Shown: positions 35,535 through 43,672 of the stretch, piece after piece
Numbering within the stretch: the stretch's first letter is position 1
How the letters are laid out: each line of letters begins with the position of its first letter
Assembly (NCBI GenBank): GCA_944326155.1
Contig: CALVCV010000002.1
Location: forward strand, 68,514 to 116,805
Reading direction: 5' to 3'
Length of the DNA: 48,292 nt
Origin: an uncultured Bacilli bacterium
GTDB taxonomy: Bacteria > Bacillota_I > Bacilli_A > ML615J-28 > CAG-313
The notes under the pieces: generated by a model
Seen by the model: only the letters and a program-made list of their open reading frames with translations
Database searches by the model: none
What the model was told of the DNA's origin: nothing
Program-made: the position numbers and the translations under genes

Positions 35535-36944
35535 ATGAAAGAAGTAAAATATAACAAAATAAATCAAGAAGATTTAGCATATTTAAAAACGCTTGTTGAT
35601 GAAGAAAATTTCTTATGCAGTGACGAAATTTCTGAAGATTTTCACAAAGATGAACTTGGTACTGTTAGTGGTAAACCAGATGTCATGCTTTATGTTAAAA
35701 ATACGATGGAAATAGTTAATATTATGAAATATGCCAATGAGCATCTAATTCCTGTTGTTGTAAGAGGTAGCGGTACTGGTCTTGTTGGATCATGTGTACC
35801 ACTATTTGGTGGCATTATCATTAATACATCTAAAATGAATAGGATTATTGAACTTGATGAAGCAAATTTGACTTTAACGGTTGAACCAGGTGTATTACTT
35901 ATGGAAATTTATGATTATGTTGAACCTCGTGGTTATTTTTATGCTCCAGATCCTGGTGAAAAAAGCGCAACTATAGGTGGCAATATTGCAACTAATGCTG
36001 GTGGTATGCGAGCTGTCAAATATGGTGTTACAAGAGATTGGGTAAGAGCTTTAGAAGTTGTTTTACCAAATGGTGATGTAGAATGGCTGGGCCGCAAAGT
36101 TGTAAAAGATTCAACAGGATATCCTCTTAAACAACTTATGATTGGTAGTGAAGGTACGCTAGGTATTATCACTAAAGCTATATTGAGACTTGAACCAAAA
36201 CCAGTTGAAAGCATTAGTTTACTTGTACCATTTAAAACAGAAGAAGAAGGATTAAATGCAGTGCCTGAAATTATTAAAGCTAAAGTTGCTCCTACAGCAA
36301 TTGAATTCTTTGAAAGAAAGACTATCTTATTTGCTGAAGAATATTTAGGTAAAAAATTTCCAGACACAAAAAGTGATTCATATATTCTACTTACTTTTGA
36401 AGGTAAAAATAAAACTGAATTACAAGCCAATTATCAAACTGCAGCTGATGTTTGCCTAGAAAAATTGGGCGCAATAGATGTTTTTATTGTTGACACAGAT
36501 GAAAGAAAAGAATCAGTTTGGAAAGCAAGAGGTGCATTCCTGGAGGCCATTAAGGCATCGACAACCCAAATGGATGAATGTGATGTAGTTGTTCCACGTA
36601 GTGAAATTGCAAACTATATTAAATTTACATATGAGCTAGCAAAAAAATACCAAATTAGAATTCCTTCATTTGGTCATGCTGGTGATGGAAACTTACATAT
36701 TTATATTTGTAAAGATACATACTCCGATGAGATATTTAAAAACAAATTATCTGCTATTTTTGATGAAATGTATCAAAAAGCAAAAGAAGTTGGCGGTTTA
36801 GTATCTGGTGAACATGGAATAGGATATGCGAAGAAAAACTATATGAAACAAGTATTAGGTGAAAATCAAATTAAATTAATGCAGGGCATAAAATCAGTAT
36901 TTGATCCTAATTGTATTCTAAATCCCGGAAAAGTAATAGACTAA
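35535..36944 (+). CDS. FAD-dependent lactate dehydrogenase, LctD/GlcD-like
   Basis: This 469-residue FAD-linked oxidase has FAD-binding type 4 motifs [33 protein letters not shown] and [15 protein letters not shown]. Its C-terminal cap has [14 protein letters not shown] and [11 protein letters not shown], which hold catalytic His residues in D-lactate and glycolate oxidases. Next to etfB and Fe-S etfA, and downstream of murQ, D-lactate is the best substrate guess; glycolate or another 2-hydroxy acid cannot be excluded by sequence. It has a good AGGAGG ribosome site. The operon ends here at a strong bidirectional terminator. Confidence 0.9.
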   Translation: MKEVKYNKINQEDLAYLKTLVDEENFLCSDEISEDFHKDELGTVSGKPDVMLYVKNTMEIVNIMKYANEHLIPVVVRGSGTGLVGSCVPLFGGIIINTSKMNRIIELDEANLTLTVEPGVLLMEIYDYVEPRGYFYAPDPGEKSATIGGNIATNAGGMRAVKYGVTRDWVRALEVVLPNGDVEWLGRKVVKDSTGYPLKQLMIGSEGTLGIITKAILRLEPKPVESISLLVPFKTEEEGLNAVPEIIKAKVAPTAIEFFERKTILFAEEYLGKKFPDTKSDSYILLTFEGKNKTELQANYQTAADVCLEKLGAIDVFIVDTDERKESVWKARGAFLEAIKASTTQMDECDVVVPRSEIANYIKFTYELAKKYQIRIPSFGHAGDGNLHIYICKDTYSDEIFKNKLSAIFDEMYQKAKEVGGLVSGEHGIGYAKKNYMKQVLGENQIKLMQGIKSVFDPNCILNPGKVID

Positions 36945-36987
36945 AAAAGAGTATTAGTTAAGTTTCATACTTAACTAATACTCTTTT
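36945..36987. terminator. Bidirectional terminator between the wall-sugar operon and trpS
   Basis: A perfect 19-bp stem (36945-36963 with 36969-36987) has a 5-nt loop, with T runs on the right for the + strand and A runs on the left serving the - strand. The right arm reaches into the trpS stop codon, so two convergent genes share it. Confidence 0.92.
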
Positions 36988-37984
36988 ATTTCCTAAGTAA
37001 TCCCATTCTTTTTTTGACTTTATTTAGATTCTTTTTAGCAAAGTAAGAGGCTTTTATAGCACCATCATCCAATATCTTATCTAATAATTCTTTATTATTT
37101 AAGATTGCTTCATATTTTTCTTGAATAGGTACCAATAAACTTACAATACTATCTGCAACAGCTTGTTTAAAAACACCATAACCTTTACCATCATATGCCT
37201 TTTCTAATTCTTCAATTGGTTTATTTGCGCAACATGACATAATTGATAATAAATTAGAAATACCTGGCTTATTTATAGGGTCAAATTTAATTTTGCCATC
37301 ACTATCAGTTATAGCACTAGCAATTTTTTTACGAATTGCAGCTTCATTATCATCTAAATAGATAGATGCTTTTTCAAGAGGATCAGATTTAGACATTTTT
37401 TTAGTTGGATCTTGTAAAGACATAATTTTTGCACCTATTTTGGTGATTAATGGTTCTGGAGTTATAAAAGTTTCGCCAAAACGATAGTTAAATCTGTCAG
37501 CTAAAATTTTTGTTAATTCTAAATGTTGTTTTTGATCTTGTCCTACTGGGACATAACTTGCATTATATAAAAGAATATCACCAGCCATTAAAACAGGATA
37601 TGTTAATAAGGCGCTTGAAACTCCGTCTACTTGTTTGATTTTTTTATCTTTATATTGAGTCATTCTTTCAAGTTCACCAATATAAGAAATTGTCTGTAGA
37701 AGATAGCCAAGTTCAGCATGTTCATGAACTTCTGATTGAATAAATAAAGTTACTTTTTCTGGATTAAGCCCACAGGCAAGATATAAGGCGGCTAGTTTTC
37801 TAACACTTTGTCTTAGAAGTAAAGGCTCTTTTGGTACTGTTATGGCATGCAAATCAGCAATAAAGACAAAAAATGCATCATACTCCATATTTTCTTGAAT
37901 ATTAACAAAATTTTTAATTGCACCAAGATAATTACCTAAAGTTAATCTTCCTGATGGTTGAATACCAGATACAATTGTTTTCAT
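36986..37984 (-). CDS. trpS: Tryptophanyl-tRNA synthetase
   Basis: This 332-residue class I synthetase on the minus strand charges tRNA-Trp. Signatures: SGIQPSGRLTLGNYLGAI, containing the HIGH-equivalent, VPVGQDQKQHLELT, and KKMSKSDPLE (KMSKS loop). The length is normal for the bacterial enzyme. AGGAGG lies 7 nt before the ATG. A T-box leader with its own promoter controls it, so expression should rise when tRNA-Trp is uncharged. It is convergent with the wall-sugar operon and unrelated to it in function. Confidence 0.97.
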   Translation of the reverse strand: MKTIVSGIQPSGRLTLGNYLGAIKNFVNIQENMEYDAFFVFIADLHAITVPKEPLLLRQSVRKLAALYLACGLNPEKVTLFIQSEVHEHAELGYLLQTISYIGELERMTQYKDKKIKQVDGVSSALLTYPVLMAGDILLYNASYVPVGQDQKQHLELTKILADRFNYRFGETFITPEPLITKIGAKIMSLQDPTKKMSKSDPLEKASIYLDDNEAAIRKKIASAITDSDGKIKFDPINKPGISNLLSIMSCCANKPIEELEKAYDGKGYGVFKQAVADSIVSLLVPIQEKYEAILNNKELLDKILDDGAIKASYFAKKNLNKVKKRMGLLRK

Positions 37985-37998
37985 AATTTTTCCTCCTA

Positions 37999-38303
37999 AA
38001 TAATAATAAAAAACTTCGTCTTAATAAAGGACGAAGTTTCGTGGTACCACCTTTTTTTAATATAAAATATATTTTATATCCTCAAAGACCTTAACGCGGT
38101 CCACTCGTAAAAGCATTTCCTCTTTTCACATCAATGTTCCATTCATACGCTATCTTGACGATATTTGCACTATCTATCGCTCACTAAACAAGAAATTATC
38201 GTATTACTACTACATTTCATATGTTTTATACTAAAATAACAATTATTTGAGTAGTAAATAATAAAATAAAAATTTCTTTTTTTACATTTTATTACTATCT
38301 ACA
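37999..38303 (-). promoter_or_regulatory. T-box riboswitch leader of trpS
   Basis: Read on the minus strand, the leader has the conserved T-box GGTGGTACCACG (38040-38051). It is followed by a terminator stem, AAACTTCGTC/GACGAAGTTT (38011-38020 with 38030-38039), with a T-rich tail and then the trpS ribosome site. A TGG that could be the specifier codon is at 38139-38141 (minus strand, followed by A), matching tryptophan. This accounts for most of the only gene-free stretch over 300 bases (37985-38407). The rest holds two divergent promoters. The exact 5' end is inferred from the promoter. Confidence 0.88.
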
Positions 38304-38309
38304 TATAAT

Positions 38310-38337
38310 ATTATACTCTTCTTTTTTTAAATGTCAA
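38310..38337 (-). promoter_or_regulatory. Promoter of the trpS T-box transcript
   Basis: On the minus strand, TTGACA (38332-38337), a 16-bp spacer and TATAAT (38310-38315) give a near-consensus vegetative promoter. Transcription should begin around 38303. Confidence 0.8.
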
Positions 38338-38349
38338 TAGATTTAAAAT

Positions 38350-38378
38350 TTGACAATCTCAAAATTTAATGCTATAAT
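38350..38378 (+). promoter_or_regulatory. Promoter of the two-gene membrane protein operon
   Basis: TTGACA (38350-38355), a 17-bp spacer and TATAAT (38373-38378) match consensus perfectly. It is divergent from the trpS promoter, with the -35 boxes only 12 bp apart. Confidence 0.85.
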
Positions 38379-38407
38379 AAGTTATAATTTTTTAAAGGGT
38401 GGTATCA

Positions 38408-39067
38408 ATGAAAAAAGATTTAGAGACATTATATAAGATTAATAAAGCAAAATTACGAATAAAAATTTTTGATGTAGTAATTATTGCTTTTGCGATTCTA
38501 ACAATTTTATTGATTTTTTCATCAACATATATTTGTAACGGAAAAATATATGAAAGGACTACGACCAATGGTGTTGAATCAGTTAATCAATTATTAAGTA
38601 TTGATTCAAAAATTACTTTTTCTAATCTTGCATTTGGCCTTGGTGAAGATACTGAAGAACTAGAACTTGTGCCTGTTTCACAAGATACTCGTTTTTTATT
38701 TCTGTATTTAGCACAAATTATTGCTTATATTTTTATGTTATTTAAACTTATTGATAATATGAAAGTAAATTTTATTATGAGTATTGTAACAGGAATAATT
38801 CTTTTTGTGGTCGCCGTTAGTACTATTGTCTTTATGAGTGGCTATAGCAATGATCTACAAATGATGTTTGATCAAACTATAGCAGAATTAAAAGATATCA
38901 ATGAAAATATTACTTCAGTTACAGATAGTAGTTATCCTTCACGAATTGTTGTAGAAATTTCTCCTATTCCTGCGCTTAGTTGTGCGTATATGATTATATC
39001 AGGATTAATTTGCATTTATAGTGGCTTTCTTAAAAAAGGTATTAAAGAAATGGAACAAAATAAATGA
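38408..39067 (+). CDS. Membrane protein of unknown function
   Basis: This 219-residue protein has about four hydrophobic segments (DVVIIAFAILTILLIF, FLYLAQIIAYIFMLF, FIMSIVTGIILFVVA, CAYMIISGLICIYSG). A soluble loop of about 50 residues lies between the first two and another between the last two. I do not recognise the family. A GTG is in frame at 38399, but AAAGGG at 38394-38399 sits 8 nt before the ATG at 38408, so that is the start. It is the only gene in the window ending in TGA, in an ATGA overlap with the next gene. A strong consensus promoter drives the pair. Confidence 0.8.
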   Translation: MKKDLETLYKINKAKLRIKIFDVVIIAFAILTILLIFSSTYICNGKIYERTTTNGVESVNQLLSIDSKITFSNLAFGLGEDTEELELVPVSQDTRFLFLYLAQIIAYIFMLFKLIDNMKVNFIMSIVTGIILFVVAVSTIVFMSGYSNDLQMMFDQTIAELKDINENITSVTDSSYPSRIVVEISPIPALSCAYMIISGLICIYSGFLKKGIKEMEQNK

Positions 39068-39438
39068 GAAAAGTAAATAAAAATATTCTAATCCAAATCG
39101 CAATAAACGTAGGATTATCGATTATTATTTTTTTGACTATTTTTTTTGTAAGATATAAAATTGATCATTATGTCATTGATGCTTTTTCACTAACAGGTGC
39201 TCTTTTGCTACTATTTGCTTGTATGAAATTGGTTATTCATGCAGGAACATTTAATCTCTTAGGTTTTTGGGCTCGTAAATTTAGCGATTTTTTTAGAAAA
39301 ACACCTAAATATAATTATAAATATTATGATTATGTTGAAATGAAAAAAGATGGCAAAAAAATTATTCTTTGGCCTAGTTTTTTAGTGGGTGGAATTTATT
39401 TAATTATTGGGATTATTATGATATTAATAACAATGTAA
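39064..39438 (+). CDS. Small membrane protein, DUF3899-like
   Basis: This 124-residue protein has three membrane segments: two near the N-terminus (LIQIAINVGLSIIIFLTIFF, AFSLTGALLLLFACMKLVIH) and one at the C-terminus. A polar loop lies between (GFWARKFSDFFRKTPKYNY, YYDYVEMKK). The layout and the AGTFNLLGFWARK region resemble DUF3899 proteins; this is a recollection of the family pattern, so moderate confidence. It overlaps the previous gene by 4 nt (ATGA) and should be co-translated. Function unknown. Confidence 0.75.
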   Translation: MRKVNKNILIQIAINVGLSIIIFLTIFFVRYKIDHYVIDAFSLTGALLLLFACMKLVIHAGTFNLLGFWARKFSDFFRKTPKYNYKYYDYVEMKKDGKKIILWPSFLVGGIYLIIGIIMILITM

Positions 39439-39466
39439 AGCTTATAGTTTTTTATAAGCTTTTTTT
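39437..39466 (+). terminator. Rho-independent terminator
   Basis: The stem AAAGCTTATA (39437-39446) with TATAAGCTTT (39453-39462) has a short T-rich loop and a following T run. It ends the two-gene membrane operon. Confidence 0.88.
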
Positions 39467-39527
39467 ATAAACTATATTTTATGAAATTATCAAAAATTAT
39501 AAAACTAAAAAATAAAAAAAACATCAA

Positions 39528-39541
39528 TGTAAACGTTTTCT
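39528..39541 (+). promoter_or_regulatory. Candidate cre / LacI-type operator of opp operon
   Basis: TGTAAACGTTTTCT matches the cre consensus at 13 of 14 positions and shares its first 12 bases with the operator at 20293. It lies 11 bp upstream of the -35 box, where a regulator could activate or repress. Confidence 0.6.
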
Positions 39542-39552
39542 GCAAAAAAGTA

Positions 39553-39581
39553 TTGACTTTTAGAAAAAAGTATAATATAAT
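39553..39581 (+). promoter_or_regulatory. Promoter of the opp operon
   Basis: TTGACT (39553-39558), a 17-bp spacer and TATAAT (39576-39581). An overlapping TATAAT at 39571 would leave too short a spacer. Transcription should start near 39588. Confidence 0.8.
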
Positions 39582-39635
39582 ATTACTATCTTGGTAATGA
39601 AACCTAGAAAATCTTAATGAAGGAGAAAAAAATTA

Positions 39636-42617
39636 ATGAAAAATATTAGAAGAAATTTAATGATTTGTCTTTTAGTAGTTTTTTGTTCAGTTGCATTATT
39701 TGGATGTAGTGCTAAAAAAGATTTAGATGCTGCAAATGATAAGATTGCTGAATTAGAAGCTGCATTAGAAGCTGCTAATGCTGAAAAAGAAACTACAGCT
39801 GCTAATTTAACTGCTGCACAAACAGCATTAGAAGCCGCACAAGCTGCATTAGAAGCTGCAGAAGAAGCACAAACAGCTTCAAATGAAAAATTAGCTGCAT
39901 TAGAAGCTACTTATAAAGAATTACTTGCTGCGACTTGCGATAAGGAAATCGTATTTGCCAATGCAGATGAAGTATTTGGAGAAGCAGTTGAGGGTGTTTA
40001 TGCTGCTGAAACAAATTATCTTTATAAATTAGAATTAGAAGTAGTGTATACATACACTCCTGAAGGTGCTGATGAGCCTACTTTCACTGCAACATTACCT
40101 GCAACCACAAGTGATGTTGTACTTGACTATATGTGGGAAACTACTTTTGATTATAATGATGGTGTTACAATTACTGATTTCACAGTAGCACCAAAATTAA
40201 AAGGTTTATACGCTGTTGTTGCTGTACTTGCTGCTGATGTAACTGATGAAGATGGCAATGTAGATCCTAGTTATGCTGCTTTAAACTTTACAAATGGTTT
40301 GCTTGCAGGTACAATGATTGAAATTGATGTTGCTGAAGGTGTACAAGTTGGTGTTGGTGATACATTTAATGCTGTTTTAGAAATGAAACCAGGTGAAACT
40401 GCACAACTTCTAGTTAGCGAAGGATTTGAAATGACTGCTGTTGAATCAAATGCTACTGCATGTGCAACTGTTTCTGCAAGTGGATTAATTACTGCTGTTG
40501 CTGAAGGTAATGCTACAATTACTGTTACAGTTAAATCTACAGAAAATGCTGAGGATGTACGTACAAAATTAGTTTCAGTTACTGTATTAGAAGCAATTGC
40601 TGCTGATCAAACAGCAGGTGGCGCAGAAGGTGCTTATTTTAACTTTAAATATGCTCCACTAGAAACACAAACAAAGATTTTAGCATATATGGAAAGAGCA
40701 TTGATTAATGCTGGTGCATCTATTCCAGTATTCAATGATTCAGGTCTTATTATATATAGTGAACGTGTTAATTTTATAGCTGATGAATATGTAGCACAAA
40801 TGGGTTATGGCCCTACAGCCGTTGCTCCTGATACAGGAAAAGGTGCAGGTACTGCTGATGACCCTGCATATAGAATGTGGACATCTGCTGACCCTTCTAC
40901 TTTAAATCATTTGAATTATGCTGATTCAATTGAATCTGATTTCTTAACACTTACTGCTGGACAACTTATTGCATTTGATTGGAAAGTAGATGATAATGGC
41001 AAAGGAATTGGTTGGGAAATTAAACCTGAAATGCTTTCAACATTACCATATCCAGTAGATGAAAATGGTGACGCTATTGAAGATTTTAGTGGTTTACTTG
41101 AATATTCAACTTGGAAATTTGATTTACGTCAAGATTTAAAATGGGAAAATGGCGATCCAATGACTGCTGATGATTTTATCTATACATATAAATTAGTACT
41201 TGATCCTGATCTTAATATGAAACGTGCAAATTATTATTATGGTGGTAGTGCTCCAATTTTAGGTGCTGAAGCATACTTTAAGGGTGAAACAGATGATTGG
41301 TCAACAGTAGGTATTAAACAAATTGATGACTATTCATTTACATTCACATATGCTCATCCGTTAAAATTATGGGATGTTGAATATAATATATCGGGTTTCT
41401 TGTATACACCAGTTCACAAAGCAACATGGGAAGCAAGTATAGTTAATGGTACACCTACTTATGGTACTTCAAAAGATACCTATATGGCATCAGGTGCTTA
41501 TAAGATTAATTATTGGGAAAAAGGAAAAGAATACCGCTTTACTAAAAATGAAAATTATTTCATTTGGAACGAAGATGCTGAAAATGTTCAAATCAGACCT
41601 TATGTATATGAAAATTATAGTTATGTAATTGTTAAAGATAACAATGCTGCCTTAGAATTATTTGAAAATGGTCAATTAGATGTTACATCAGTTCCAGCAA
41701 GTGCATATGATGAATACAAAGATTGGCCAAATCAAAAATTCTCACCTGGCGCAACTTCATTTAGACTTTCTGTAAATAGATTTACTCAAGCTGAACTTGA
41801 TGCACAATTTGGTGTAGGTTCATGGGAAGCTAAACCAATTCTTCAAGAAGATGATTTTATTTGGGCATTATATTTTGGTATGGATCGTCTAGGCGTTCAA
41901 GAAATTACTAAAACTAGCACCGCATGGGCTTCTTACTTTACAAATGCATATTCTATTGTAACACCAACAGAAGACGGTGTAGATAGTACAACATATCGTG
42001 AAAGTGAATGGGGCCAAAAAGTTTATGAAGGACTTGACGAATTAGATTATGATTTATTATATGAACAATTAGGTTATTCACCAGCTCTTGCTACTGAATT
42101 ATATATTAGTGCACTAGATAGCATGGTTGAAAAAGGTGTATTTGATCCTGCAAAACCTTATGAAGTATATATTGAAATTGCTTCTTTCGATGGAGCAACA
42201 CATGAAGCAGTATTTGCATATGTTACTCAAAAATATAATGAATTATTTAATAGTGCTGAAGTTAAAGAAAAATATCCAAATGTTACATTTGTATCAGAAT
42301 ATTCACCTCAACCAGGTATGGATGTTTACTATGTAAAACAAATGTCAGGTCAATTTGACCTTGCAATGGCTGGTATTTCAGGTGGTACTATGGAACCAGC
42401 TGGTTTTATGGAATGTTTCTGTGATGATAATCGTTCTGGTTTATTACTTAACCTTGGATTTGACTCACATAATGCTAATATTTTAATTGATTTAGATTTA
42501 GATGGTGACGGTGAATTAGATGGTGCAAAATACTGGTCATTTGATGCATTATACTCTGCTTTAATGGGTGAAGTATTTGTAAAAGAAGGAATGGAAGCTA
42601 CTGCTCCTGCTGAATAA
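39636..42617 (+). CDS. oppA: Oligopeptide-binding lipoprotein OppA with coiled-coil and Big2 modules
   Basis: This 993-residue lipoprotein has lipobox LFGC (Cys24). Residues about 27-105 are an Ala/Glu-rich coiled coil (repeats of AALEAA). A mixed region follows and then a Big2-like Ig module at about 245-325 (ATACATVSASGLITAVAEG, NATITVTVKS). From about residue 400 the chain is a family 5 solute-binding protein (WKFDLRQDLKWENGDPMTADDF, then EKGKEYRFTKNENYF), which binds peptides. Classical OppA is about 540-600 residues, so roughly 400 residues are added at the N-terminus, probably a stalk. It is followed by OppBCDF. AAGGAG precedes the ATG. Confidence 0.92.
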   Translation: MKNIRRNLMICLLVVFCSVALFGCSAKKDLDAANDKIAELEAALEAANAEKETTAANLTAAQTALEAAQAALEAAEEAQTASNEKLAALEATYKELLAATCDKEIVFANADEVFGEAVEGVYAAETNYLYKLELEVVYTYTPEGADEPTFTATLPATTSDVVLDYMWETTFDYNDGVTITDFTVAPKLKGLYAVVAVLAADVTDEDGNVDPSYAALNFTNGLLAGTMIEIDVAEGVQVGVGDTFNAVLEMKPGETAQLLVSEGFEMTAVESNATACATVSASGLITAVAEGNATITVTVKSTENAEDVRTKLVSVTVLEAIAADQTAGGAEGAYFNFKYAPLETQTKILAYMERALINAGASIPVFNDSGLIIYSERVNFIADEYVAQMGYGPTAVAPDTGKGAGTADDPAYRMWTSADPSTLNHLNYADSIESDFLTLTAGQLIAFDWKVDDNGKGIGWEIKPEMLSTLPYPVDENGDAIEDFSGLLEYSTWKFDLRQDLKWENGDPMTADDFIYTYKLVLDPDLNMKRANYYYGGSAPILGAEAYFKGETDDWSTVGIKQIDDYSFTFTYAHPLKLWDVEYNISGFLYTPVHKATWEASIVNGTPTYGTSKDTYMASGAYKINYWEKGKEYRFTKNENYFIWNEDAENVQIRPYVYENYSYVIVKDNNAALELFENGQLDVTSVPASAYDEYKDWPNQKFSPGATSFRLSVNRFTQAELDAQFGVGSWEAKPILQEDDFIWALYFGMDRLGVQEITKTSTAWASYFTNAYSIVTPTEDGVDSTTYRESEWGQKVYEGLDELDYDLLYEQLGYSPALATELYISALDSMVEKGVFDPAKPYEVYIEIASFDGATHEAVFAYVTQKYNELFNSAEVKEKYPNVTFVSEYSPQPGMDVYYVKQMSGQFDLAMAGISGGTMEPAGFMECFCDDNRSGLLLNLGFDSHNANILIDLDLDGDGELDGAKYWSFDALYSALMGEVFVKEGMEATAPAE

Positions 42618-42665
42618 AAAGTATTTAATGAAATTTACTATTTGATTCACAAATAGAAGACAATT

Positions 42666-42695
42666 AATTGCGCCATGAAATATTGGCGCAATTTT
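42666..42695 (+). terminator. Hairpin between oppA and oppB, likely partial terminator
   Basis: AATTGCGCCA (42666-42675) pairs perfectly with TGGCGCAATT (42684-42693) around an 8-nt loop, then TT. It is stronger in G/C than most hairpins here. Because oppB has no promoter of its own, it probably reduces rather than stops transcription, favouring OppA over the membrane subunits. Confidence 0.7.
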
Positions 42696-42714
42696 AATGA
42701 AAAGGAGGTAAACA

Positions 42715-43671
42715 ATGTTAAAATATACATTAAAACGTGTTGTATTAATCTTTTTTACATTGTTCATTATATTAACTTTAGCATATATTTTGATGCAATT
42801 TACAACATCATTTGAGGAACGAGTAAAATTTTATCAAATGAGTGATCCGAAAATTTCCTATGAAGAGGCCATTAACTACGGTCAAAAAGCAGGATGGGAT
42901 GACCCAATTTTAGTAAAATATTTTAATTGGATTAAAGGAGTTTTTACAGGTGATTGGGGAGTGTCTGTAGTTTATGAGGTAGGACAAAATCCATGGACAA
43001 TATTAACCCGTTTTATACCATTTACAATGAGTATAAACATTTGGCCATTAATTATTTCAACACCACTAGGTTTCCTATTTGGTATTATTGCTGCATTAAG
43101 AAAAAATAAGCCACTAGATTATATTATTAGTTTTTTAGTTATTATATGTATATCAGTGCCTTCGTTTGTTTTTGTTACTTTTTTAATGATTAAAGCTTCA
43201 GATATGGGTTTACCTATACAGTTTAGCCCTGCTGATAGGGTCACGTGGAAAGATTATGTCATTCCGGTAGTTGCTTTATCGGTTGGCCCAATAGCTGGAT
43301 TAACAAGAATTACAAGAGCAGAATTGACGGAAGTATTAACTAGTGAATATTTGCTTTTAGCAAGGACAAAAGGACTAAATAGATTTCAAGCAACAATTAG
43401 ACATGCACTTCGTAATTCTTTACTCCCACTTGTACCATCGATTATTGGAAGTTTTGTTGGTATTATGTTTGGTTCACTTGTAGTTGAGCAAATATATGGC
43501 GTAAAAGGTGTAGGTGGTATATTATTAACTGCTATTTCTGAAACACAACCAGATCATGATTTAGCAATGGCTGCTTTGGCATTTTATACTATTATAAATT
43601 TAGTTACAATTCTAATTGTCGATTTAGCATATGGTGTCGTTGACCCAAGAATTAGAATGGGGGCAAGATAA
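42715..43671 (+). CDS. oppB: Oligopeptide ABC transporter permease OppB
   Basis: This 318-residue permease has the OppB layout: N-terminal membrane segment, the periplasmic loop with GQKAGWDDPILVKYFNWIKG and GDWGVSV, then the permease core with the coupling loop ARTKGLNRFQATIRHALRNS near residue 220. Length is normal. AAGGAGG is upstream. It lies 98 nt after oppA with a hairpin between, and its stop is 1 nt before the OppC start. It forms the membrane channel with OppC for peptide import. Confidence 0.96.
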   Translation: MLKYTLKRVVLIFFTLFIILTLAYILMQFTTSFEERVKFYQMSDPKISYEEAINYGQKAGWDDPILVKYFNWIKGVFTGDWGVSVVYEVGQNPWTILTRFIPFTMSINIWPLIISTPLGFLFGIIAALRKNKPLDYIISFLVIICISVPSFVFVTFLMIKASDMGLPIQFSPADRVTWKDYVIPVVALSVGPIAGLTRITRAELTEVLTSEYLLLARTKGLNRFQATIRHALRNSLLPLVPSIIGSFVGIMFGSLVVEQIYGVKGVGGILLTAISETQPDHDLAMAALAFYTIINLVTILIVDLAYGVVDPRIRMGAR

Positions 43672-43672
43672 T

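Noticed and set aside
35939-36430. 163-codon minus-strand open frame inside the lactate dehydrogenase gene
   Set aside because: It lies fully inside a gene with clear FAD-oxidase motifs and has no start signal; it is an antisense shadow.
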